Origin: Saprospiraceae bacterium
GTDB taxonomy: Bacteria; Bacteroidota; Bacteroidia; Chitinophagales; Saprospiraceae
Direction of reading: 5' to 3'
Length of the DNA stretch: 8,699 nucleotides
NCBI GenBank assembly: GCA_027009605.1
Contig: JALVCY010000511.1
Location: forward strand, 1 to 8,699
Shown here: positions 5,783-8,699 of the stretch, one piece after another
Layout: each line of letters opens with the position of its first letter
How positions within the stretch are numbered: the first letter of the stretch is position 1
The notes under the pieces: model-generated
What the model saw: only the letters and a program-made list of their open reading frames with translations
Database searches by the model: none
Told to the model about the DNA's origin: nothing
Made by a program: the position numbers and the translations under genes

Positions 5783-6796
5783 ATGGATATGTCAAAAGAA
5801 TTTGAAAATAAGAAGAAGTCACTCCAATTGGTCATCGACAAACTTGATAAGTTGTATGGCAAAGGGACGGTGATGCGTTTGGGAGACCGTCAAGTATTAG
5901 AAGAGAATGTGGTGTCCACCGGCTCGTTGGGCTTGGATATTGCTTTGGGCGTGGGTGGTTTTCCGTATGGTCGTGTGATAGAGATTTATGGGCCGGAATC
6001 TTCGGGAAAAACCACCTTGGCGATTCATGCCATTGCTGAATGTCAAAAAAAAGGGGGGATTGCAGCTTTTATTGACGCAGAGCATGCCTTTGACCGGCAT
6101 TATGCGGCCAACTTGGGTGTGGATGTGGAGAGTTTGCTGATTTCTCAACCGGATTTTGGAGAGCAAGCTCTTGAAATTACGGAGAATTTGATTAGTTCTG
6201 CGGCCATTGATATCATCGTCGTGGATTCAGTTGCCGCCTTGGTCCCTAGAGCAGAGATAGAGGGGGAAATGGGAGATTCTAAAATGGGGCTACAAGCTAG
6301 ATTGATGTCGCAAGCCATGCGCAAATTAACAGCAATTGTAGGCAAAACCAATACGGTCTTGATTTTTATCAATCAATTGAGAGAAAAAATCGGCGTCATG
6401 TTTGGAAATCCGGAAGTCACTACCGGTGGTAATGCGTTGAAGTTTTATGCGACGATGCGGCTGGATATACGTCGAAATGGCCAAGCACTGAAGGATGCGC
6501 AAGGGAATATTGTCGGTAATCATGTCAAGGTCAAAGTAGCTAAGAATAAGGTGGCTCCACCATTTAGGGTGGCCGAATTTGATATTATTTACGGTAAAGG
6601 CATTTCTAAAAATGGAGAAATCATCGACCTAGGTGTGGAATATGATGTCGTAGGCAAGAGCGGTTCTTGGTACAGCTACAATGGGACTAAAATCGCCCAA
6701 GGTCGAAGCAGTGCCATTCAGTTTTTGGAAGATAATCCCGAATTAGCGGAGGAGATAGAAGGCTTAATTAAGCAAGCTATTTTAGGGAATAGCTAG
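5783..6796 (+). CDS. recA: Recombinase RecA
   Basis: RecA forms ATP-dependent filaments on single-stranded DNA, drives strand exchange in recombinational repair and acts as the SOS co-protease where LexA exists. The 337-residue protein is slightly shorter than E. coli RecA (353). The N-terminal helix region is followed by the Walker A motif GPESSGKT (70-77), the catalytic glutamate in FIDAEHAFD (E100), Walker B DIIVVD (143-148), loop L1 around EGEMGDSKMGLQARLMSQ (160-177) and loop L2 from INQLREKIGVMFGNP to TTGGNALKFY (196-222). The C-terminus ends in a short acidic tail (DNPELAEEIEG). Start at ATG 5783 is clear, though ATG 5789 (MSKEFENKK) is possible. It is divergent from the TrpF-like/pth pair and is followed after 4 bp by an ATL gene, so co-transcription is likely. 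Nothing is missing. Confidence 0.99.
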   Translation: MDMSKEFENKKKSLQLVIDKLDKLYGKGTVMRLGDRQVLEENVVSTGSLGLDIALGVGGFPYGRVIEIYGPESSGKTTLAIHAIAECQKKGGIAAFIDAEHAFDRHYAANLGVDVESLLISQPDFGEQALEITENLISSAAIDIIVVDSVAALVPRAEIEGEMGDSKMGLQARLMSQAMRKLTAIVGKTNTVLIFINQLREKIGVMFGNPEVTTGGNALKFYATMRLDIRRNGQALKDAQGNIVGNHVKVKVAKNKVAPPFRVAEFDIIYGKGISKNGEIIDLGVEYDVVGKSGSWYSYNGTKIAQGRSSAIQFLEDNPELAEEIEGLIKQAILGNS

Positions 6797-6800
6797 AAGT

Positions 6801-7130
6801 ATGACAGCTTATCAGCAAGATATTTTTGATATTGTACGGCTCATCCCGAAAGGGAGAGTGACTACGTATGGGCGGATTGCAGATTATTTGGCATTGGGCT
6901 CTGCCCGGATGGTTGGATGGGCATTGAATCAATCGCATGTTTTTGATGCTACAATCCCGGCACATCGGGTGGTGAACCGGAAAGGCGAATTGACCGGGCG
7001 CTTACATTTTGAATCTCCTAACCGGATGCAAGAATTGCTTGAAAAAGAAGGATTAATTATCAAGAATCATTGCGTCCAAAATTTTGAAAATCATATTTGG
7101 AGTCCTGAAGAAATAGATCCGGATTGTTAG
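6801..7130 (+). CDS. Alkyltransferase-like (ATL) protein, MGMT-fold DNA-binding domain
   Basis: The 109-residue protein is the C-terminal DNA-binding domain of O6-alkylguanine-DNA alkyltransferases standing alone. PKGRVTTYGRIA (16-27) carries the conserved DNA-contact Tyr23; SARMVGWAL (34-42) supplies the arginine finger R36. The acceptor motif PCHRV is PAHRV (53-57) with alanine at the cysteine position, so it cannot take up alkyl groups. RKGELTGRLHF (60-70) matches the loop after the active site. Proteins of this kind (E. coli eATL, S. pombe Atl1) bind O6-alkylguanine, flip it out and hand it to nucleotide excision repair. The gene starts 4 bp after recA, implying a shared transcript, and uvrC lies about 1 kb downstream. 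The last cysteine, at the C-terminus, is not in an active-site context. Confidence 0.88.
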   Translation: MTAYQQDIFDIVRLIPKGRVTTYGRIADYLALGSARMVGWALNQSHVFDATIPAHRVVNRKGELTGRLHFESPNRMQELLEKEGLIIKNHCVQNFENHIWSPEEIDPDC

Positions 7131-7152
7131 GGCCCAAAGAGCAAAATCATTG

Positions 7153-8034
7153 ATGAAGGTCATGAAAATTACAGGTTTTACTTTTATCCGGAATGCTATT
7201 TTATATGATTATCCCATAGTGGAGGCCATTCGGTCTATTTTGCCTATTTGTGACGAATTTGTTGTAGCCGTGGGGGCGTCTGAAGATGATACGCTCAGTC
7301 TAATAAAAAATATGAATAGCGATAAAATCCGGATTTTACAAACCGTATGGGATGATAGTTTGCGAGAAGGTGGGCGTGTGCTGGCCTTAGAAACAGACAA
7401 AGCATTTCAGGCAATCAGTGAGGATACGGACTGGGCTTTTTATATTCAGGGAGACGAGGTGATTCATGAAAAGTACTTGCCCAATATCCTGTCTGCAATG
7501 GAGAAATGGAAAGATAATGAGCAGGTGGATGGCTTGCTTTTTGATTACTTGCATTTTTATGGCTCGTATGATTATGTGGCTTTTACGTCAAAATGGTATC
7601 AACAAGAAATTCGTGTTATTAAAAATAATAAGTCCATTTATTCTTATCGTGATGCGCAGGGCTTTCGCAAAAATGATGACGAGAAGCTTTGGGTGAAGAA
7701 AGTAGAGGCTTATGTCTATCATTATGGTTGGGTGAAGCCACCGGAGAAACAGCAGCTTAAACAGCAGACATTCAATAAGTTATGGCATGATGATCGCTGG
7801 GTGGATACACATGTGGCTAAGGGGGCACAGTTTGATTATTCCGGCATTGATGCTTTAAAAAGGTTTGAAGGGACGCATCCTGCCGTTTTTCAAAAACGGA
7901 TTGCAGAGAAGAATTGGGTGTTTGATTTTGATATTTCAAAAAATAAAATTTCCCTAAAAAATAAAATTAAAAATATCCTAAAGAAGTATTTGGGTCTGAA
8001 TTTAGATTATCGGAATTATCGAATCCTGAGATAA
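7153..8034 (+). CDS. Family 2 glycosyltransferase
   Basis: The 293-residue soluble protein starts with a GT-A type fold: ITGFTFIRNAILYDYPIVEAIRSILPICDEF is the first strand and helix, and VVAVGASEDDT (37-47) matches the nucleotide-sugar binding 'D.S.D.T' turn. FYIQGDEVIHE (96-106) carries the acidic metal-binding motif, and a second conserved patch is YVYHYGWVKPP (187-197). This pattern resembles Bacteroidota GT2 proteins; donor and acceptor are unknown. The C-terminus is lysine-rich (ISKNKISLKNKIKNILKKYLG), which could touch the membrane. I chose ATG 7153; a TTG at 7150 and an ATG at 7162 are alternatives. It follows the ATL gene by 22 bp without a visible promoter, so it probably shares the recA transcript, though its function is unrelated. 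Confidence 0.85.
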   Translation: MKVMKITGFTFIRNAILYDYPIVEAIRSILPICDEFVVAVGASEDDTLSLIKNMNSDKIRILQTVWDDSLREGGRVLALETDKAFQAISEDTDWAFYIQGDEVIHEKYLPNILSAMEKWKDNEQVDGLLFDYLHFYGSYDYVAFTSKWYQQEIRVIKNNKSIYSYRDAQGFRKNDDEKLWVKKVEAYVYHYGWVKPPEKQQLKQQTFNKLWHDDRWVDTHVAKGAQFDYSGIDALKRFEGTHPAVFQKRIAEKNWVFDFDISKNKISLKNKIKNILKKYLGLNLDYRNYRILR

Positions 8035-8080
8035 TGACCGGCAACAGGCCAAGGGGGTAAGGCGTCCCAAGAAGGGATAA

Positions 8081-8698
8081 TCAGTGCAAGTCTGCAGAAA
8101 AATAGGCTTTCAATTTTTCGGACATCGCCGGGCCAATGACTTGTGTCCATTCTTCCGGCTTGGCTTCTCTAATTTTTTTGACGGAGCCAAAATGGGCTAA
8201 TAATTTTTGTGCTGTTTTGGGGCCTATTCCGGGGATGTCGTTTAGTTCGCTGTGCAACATGGCTTTGGAACGTTTGAGCCTGTGGAAGTTGATGGCGAAG
8301 CGGTGTGACTCGTTTCGGGCATGTTGGATGAGTTTGAGCGATTCCGATTTTTTGCTAATGTGGAGGGGGATGGATTCTCCCGGGAAGTAGAGTTCTTCCA
8401 GTCTTTTGGCGATACCGACAATGGTGACTTTCCCATATAAGTGCAGTTTTTTCAGGCTTTTTACGGCGGCACTTAATTGGCCTTTACCGCCATCAATTAA
8501 GATGAGTTGTGGGATGCTTTGGTTTTCTTCCAAAAGGCGCTTGTACCGGCGATAGACTACTTCTTCCATGGAGGCAAAGTCGTTGGGGCCTTCGACGGTT
8601 TTTACATTATAATGGCGGTATTCCTTTTTAGCGGGTTTAGCATTTTTGAAGACGACGCAGGATGAGACGGGGTTGGTGCCCATGATATTGGAGTTGTC
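8081..8698 (-). CDS. uvrC: UvrABC excinuclease subunit C, C-terminal part (5' end outside window)
   Basis: UvrC makes both incisions in nucleotide excision repair after UvrAB finds a lesion. The 205 visible residues are the 5'-incision half: the RNase H-like domain begins at the edge with DNSN (the catalytic Asp matching E. coli D399), followed by GPNDF (D40, like D438), LILIDGGKGQL (D69, like D466) and NESHRFAINFHR (H132, like H538). The spacing of the first three matches E. coli within one residue. A helix-hairpin-helix pair follows: ELNDIPGIGPKTAQKLLAHFGS (151-172) and a second unit to the end (VIGPAMSEKLKAYF). The GIY-YIG nuclease and UvrB-binding domains lie beyond the window. The frame is open to the edge, so the Met at 8683 is not the start. 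It converges on the glycosyltransferase with 46 bp between stops and no strong terminator. Confidence 0.97.
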   Translation of the reverse strand, partial: DNSNIMGTNPVSSCVVFKNAKPAKKEYRHYNVKTVEGPNDFASMEEVVYRRYKRLLEENQSIPQLILIDGGKGQLSAAVKSLKKLHLYGKVTIVGIAKRLEELYFPGESIPLHISKKSESLKLIQHARNESHRFAINFHRLKRSKAMLHSELNDIPGIGPKTAQKLLAHFGSVKKIREAKPEEWTQVIGPAMSEKLKAYFSADLH

Positions 8699-8699
8699 A

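Noticed and set aside
6801..7130. Active O6-methylguanine-DNA methyltransferase
   Set aside because: The acceptor cysteine of PCHRV is alanine (PAHRV) and the N-terminal domain is missing, so it is called ATL rather than ogt/ada.
8035..8080. Bidirectional terminator between the glycosyltransferase and uvrC genes
   Set aside because: The only stem (TCCC-AAGAA-GGGA) is four base pairs with no T-run, which is too weak to call.

Overview
The window looks like ordinary chromosome from a member of the Bacteroidota. Three things support this. Promoters match the phylum's TTG - about 20 nt - TAnnTTTG consensus. The left edge holds a large polytopic sensor kinase of a type I associate with this phylum. 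Short GC-rich palindromic repeats of a kind common there are also present. I cannot place it below phylum with confidence; a Saprospiria- or Cytophagia-like lineage is a guess.

Layout from left to right. Positions 1-2650 (minus strand) hold the sensory N-terminal 883 residues of a multi-pass sensor histidine kinase whose catalytic part lies outside the window; its promoter is at 2721-2751. Positions 2752-4331 contain no protein gene that I can support. They hold the RNase P RNA gene (rnpB, about 3574-3956) inside a dense cluster of repeats: an A+T-rich hairpin, two diverged copies of a 58-bp repeat on either side of rnpB, a nested inverted repeat around an 18-bp palindrome, a 19-bp tandem repeat, a 160-bp MITE-like element sitting exactly in the T-run of the rnpB terminator, and a pair of 22-bp hairpin repeats.

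A minus-strand pair follows: a degenerate TrpF-like barrel protein (4975-5601) overlapping pth, peptidyl-tRNA hydrolase (4332-4988). Transcribed away from it is recA (5783-6796), followed after 4 bp by an alkyltransferase-like (ATL/MGMT-fold) protein without the acceptor cysteine, and then a family 2 glycosyltransferase (7153-8034). The right edge is the C-terminal half of uvrC (minus strand), convergent with the glycosyltransferase.

Functionally, recA, the ATL protein and uvrC form a loose DNA-repair neighbourhood: ATL proteins are known to flag O6-alkylguanine for UvrABC repair. rnpB and pth both serve tRNA metabolism. I see no phage, CRISPR, toxin-antitoxin or defence system. The most unusual material is the non-coding repeat cluster around rnpB and the TrpF-like protein that has lost the family's active-site signature.
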